From: Caulobacter sp. 73W
GTDB taxonomy: Bacteria; Pseudomonadota; Alphaproteobacteria; Caulobacterales; Caulobacteraceae
Reading direction: 5' to 3'
Assembly: GCF_041021955.1 (NCBI RefSeq)
Contig: NZ_CP158375.1
Span: 1,488,001-1,552,000, forward strand
Length of the DNA stretch: 64,000 nt
Part shown: positions 62,502 to 64,000 of the stretch, one piece after another
How positions within the stretch are numbered: position 1 is the first letter of the stretch
Layout: the number at the start of each line of letters is the position of its first letter
The notes under the pieces: model-generated
Seen by the model: the letters and a program-made list of their open reading frames with translations, nothing else
Told to the model about the DNA's origin: nothing
Database searches by the model: none
Program-made: the position numbers and the translations under genes

Positions 62502-62677
62502 TGTTCTCAGGAACATCTGAACGCCCAAGCCGTAGCTGCAGCGGGTTTGGTCGGCGCGGCGCCTGTGAGCGCCGGCCAGCTGCTTTCGGCTGCCGGGTCG
62601 AATGAGCCTTCGAGCGAAGGCGTCGGACCGCAGGTTCGCGCCACCCCGCTTGGGACGTGGGGCGGCGCGGGCGGCGG

Positions 62678-62863
62678 TCAGCCCAGAGGTTTTTGATAGA
62701 TGTCGGCTTGGTCGTCCGCCGCCTGCAGCAGACGCCGTCCGACGGCGGCGGCGGCCTCTTGCGGCAGCACGGCGATCACGCCATCGGGCCCCAAAAGAGC
62801 GACCCCTTCGTCGACGACCTTAACCTCGAGCCTTGAATCAGCGGCGGCGGCTGAACTTGCAAG
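62678..62863 (-). CDS. Hypothetical small protein
   Basis: 61 residues from ATG 62863, with AAGGAGAC upstream. A strand pair (LEVKVVDEGVALLGPDGVIAVL) and an alanine-rich helix. It follows the gene at 62905 by 41 bases on the same strand. Unknown function. Confidence 0.6.
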   Translation of the reverse strand, partial: LASSAAAADSRLEVKVVDEGVALLGPDGVIAVLPQEAAAAVGRRLLQAADDQADIYQKPLG

Positions 62864-62904
62864 CATGACAGTCTCCTTCGATAGGGTGGCGGGCGGCGTG
62901 AACC

Positions 62905-63156
62905 TCATGCCGCCGTGGGGGCCTCAACGATCTCCGCGATCTTGGCGCTGACCTGTGCGGCCAGTTCCTCAGCTTCAGGGTCGTCAATGCCTTCGTAGCG
63001 TACGGGCTCCCCCAGAAAGCTGCGGGCTTCATCATCACGGGCGGCCAGGACCGCAAGACGGCGCACGACCTCTTTGACGGCGTTGACCTCGGCCACGAGG
63101 CTTGGAGTGGCGGCGATCAGGGCGTCGATGTCTTCTTCGCGTTCGGCGTTGCTCAT
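62905..63156 (-). CDS. Hypothetical small helical protein
   Basis: 83 residues from ATG 63156 (GGAGG upstream). Acidic, helical (SLVAEVNAVKEVVRRLAVLAARDDEARSF and EAEELAAQVSAKIAEIV). A near-consensus stress promoter is 34 bases upstream. Unknown function. Confidence 0.6.
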   Translation of the reverse strand: MSNAEREEDIDALIAATPSLVAEVNAVKEVVRRLAVLAARDDEARSFLGEPVRYEGIDDPEAEELAAQVSAKIAEIVEAPTAA

Positions 63157-63189
63157 GATGAGCCTCCATAAGTTGTACTCGGGGCCGAC

Positions 63190-63215
63190 AACGACGATGC
63201 GGGCCGCCTTGCTCC
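63190..63215 (-). promoter_or_regulatory. Near-consensus EcfG-type promoter
   Basis: Minus strand GGAGC (63215-63211), 17-base spacer, CGTT (63193-63190), 34 bases before ATG 63156. One mismatch. Confidence 0.4.
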
Positions 63216-63333
63216 TAAAGCCAAGCTGGCTGAGTGACTTTTTTGAGTTCGACGAGGATCGCCACGACCGCCGCGACCGCCGCCGGGAACTGTCTCGCCT
63301 CGCCGCGACTTGGCGTTAGGCAAGGAGGACGAC

Positions 63334-63510
63334 ATGTCAGATGACAAGATGAAAGTCGGCGAGCCCGACCGCAGCCTGATCGCCCTGGGCGAAGATCATG
63401 AGGTCCGCTACTGGACCGGCGCCTTGAGCGTGTCCGAGGACCGCCTGCGCGCGGCCGTCCAAAAGGTCGGGCCCAGCGTCGAGAAAGTTCGCCAGGAGCT
63501 TGGCCAATGA
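63334..63510 (+). CDS. DUF3606-like small protein
   Basis: 58 residues from ATG 63334 (AAGGAGGAC). SDDKMKVGEPDRSLIALGEDHEVRYWTGALSVSEDRLRAAVQKVG matches DUF3606 (small acidic proteins of unknown function). Overlaps the lipoprotein gene by ATGA. Confidence 0.8.
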   Translation: MSDDKMKVGEPDRSLIALGEDHEVRYWTGALSVSEDRLRAAVQKVGPSVEKVRQELGQ

Positions 63511-63755
63511 TCTTGCGCCTTCCCGCGGTCGCCACCATCGCGGCCCTCTCCGTCGCCGCCTGTTCGGAAAAGACCCCTCCCGCCACACCCGAAAGCCAGT
63601 CTGACGCCGCTTCGGCCTCGGCCCCGGCCGGAACAGCCAGGCAGGTCACGCCGGACGGCGCGCCCGCCACGGCGGCTGATACAGCCATGCAGCAACCGAC
63701 CTCTGACACCCAAGGTCACAACAACGATGGGCAGGCGCCGCAACAGCCGCGCTGA
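63507..63755 (+). CDS. Small lipoprotein
   Basis: 82 residues: signal segment with lipobox SVAAC (Cys19), then a Ser/Ala/Pro/Gln-rich disordered tail. Similar in type to the lipoprotein at 33477-33686. Coupled to the DUF3606-like gene. Confidence 0.65.
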   Translation: MILRLPAVATIAALSVAACSEKTPPATPESQSDAASASAPAGTARQVTPDGAPATAADTAMQQPTSDTQGHNNDGQAPQQPR

Positions 63756-63757
63756 CC

Positions 63758-64000
63758 ATGGTTCAGACCACCCCGGATGGCCGCTACATCATCGTGCGGG
63801 GCCGTCTGTGGCGCGCTGCAAATCCATACCTTGCGCCCAGCGACAGAGAGCGCCTCGTCAACGAACTGATGGCCGCACGCCGGGCGGTCTTGGCGGCAAA
63901 GAGGGCCGGCGACGTGGACGGCCTGCGTCACGCAAGAGCCGCTGTGGACTTGGCCAAGCATGGGCTTGGCGAGAGGGGCCCCGTTTGGTGGACGGATGGA
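63758..64000 (+). CDS. Hypothetical protein, 3'-truncated by window edge
   Basis: 81 codons visible from ATG 63758, frame still open at base 64000. RYIIVRGRLWRAANPYL and AARRAVLAAKRAGD then AKHGLGERGPVWWTDG form a compact, Trp-rich conserved-looking unit. Starts two bases after the lipoprotein stop. No family name assigned. Confidence 0.65.
   Translation, partial: MVQTTPDGRYIIVRGRLWRAANPYLAPSDRERLVNELMAARRAVLAAKRAGDVDGLRHARAAVDLAKHGLGERGPVWWTDG

Overview
This is a GC-rich, densely packed stretch of alphaproteobacterial chromosome. The gene types point to Caulobacterales (Caulobacter or a close relative): HWE histidine kinases paired with stand-alone FAT-GUY receivers, two EcfG-like sigma factors, many small general-stress proteins, a plasmid-free chromosomal context, OpgH, FitAB/VapBC/HicAB modules and an accessory chemosensory operon. 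The genus is inferred from gene content only. No rRNA, tRNA, CRISPR array, insertion sequence or prophage was recognised.

Layout. 0-5 kb: the end of a CapA-type gene, then a sugar-acid locus (two related MarR regulators, an MFS transporter, an L-talarate/galactarate dehydratase-like enzyme). 5-7.4 kb: a decayed HWE kinase beside an intact receiver, a CBS protein, an EcfG-like sigma factor and a Crp-family regulator. 7.9-13.8 kb: a cyanophycin operon (63-aa ORF, cyanophycin synthetase, isoaspartyl peptidase, cyanophycinase, 87-aa ORF, methyltransferase) with overlapping junctions throughout, behind a textbook EcfG-type promoter (GGAAC-N17-CGTT). 13.8-34 kb: stress and accessory genes (three more intact or broken Crp-family genes, a lactonase, a frameshifted HWE kinase with its receiver, DUF4142 proteins, hemerythrin, manganese catalase, KGG protein, 3-methyladenine glycosylase, SDRs, a 739-aa helical toroid-like protein, DUF3597 and small membrane proteins), mixed with gene remnants and deletion scars. 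34-44 kb: OpgH glucosyltransferase, a glutamine amidotransferase, VapBC, DedA, CsbD-like lipoprotein, double cold-shock protein, a decayed HicAB pair, TerB-like and glycine-zipper stress proteins. 45-55 kb: a chemosensory operon (MCP with two signalling tips, CheW, CheB, CheR, CheA, STAS, CheY, CheC, hybrid kinase). 55-64 kb: FitAB-type toxin-antitoxin, a formaldehyde-dehydrogenase-like operon, exonuclease III, a second EcfG-like sigma factor and a run of very small stress-type genes.

How it fits together. Six sites match GGAAC-N16/17-NGTT exactly in the -35 and in GTT, and five more are one or two bases off. They stand before the cyanophycin operon, a lactonase, a KGG gene, several small membrane proteins, and the SRPBCC/dehydrogenase/SDR operon, so much of the window reads as a general stress response neighbourhood. 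At the same time at least nine genes are broken (nonsense codons, -1 frameshifts, or fusions left by deletion), including both HWE kinases whose partner receivers stay intact. The best candidates for something undescribed are the stress-controlled cyanophycin operon with its two small ORFs and methyltransferase, and the pair of BcsR-like small paralogues at 29.6 and 37.5 kb.
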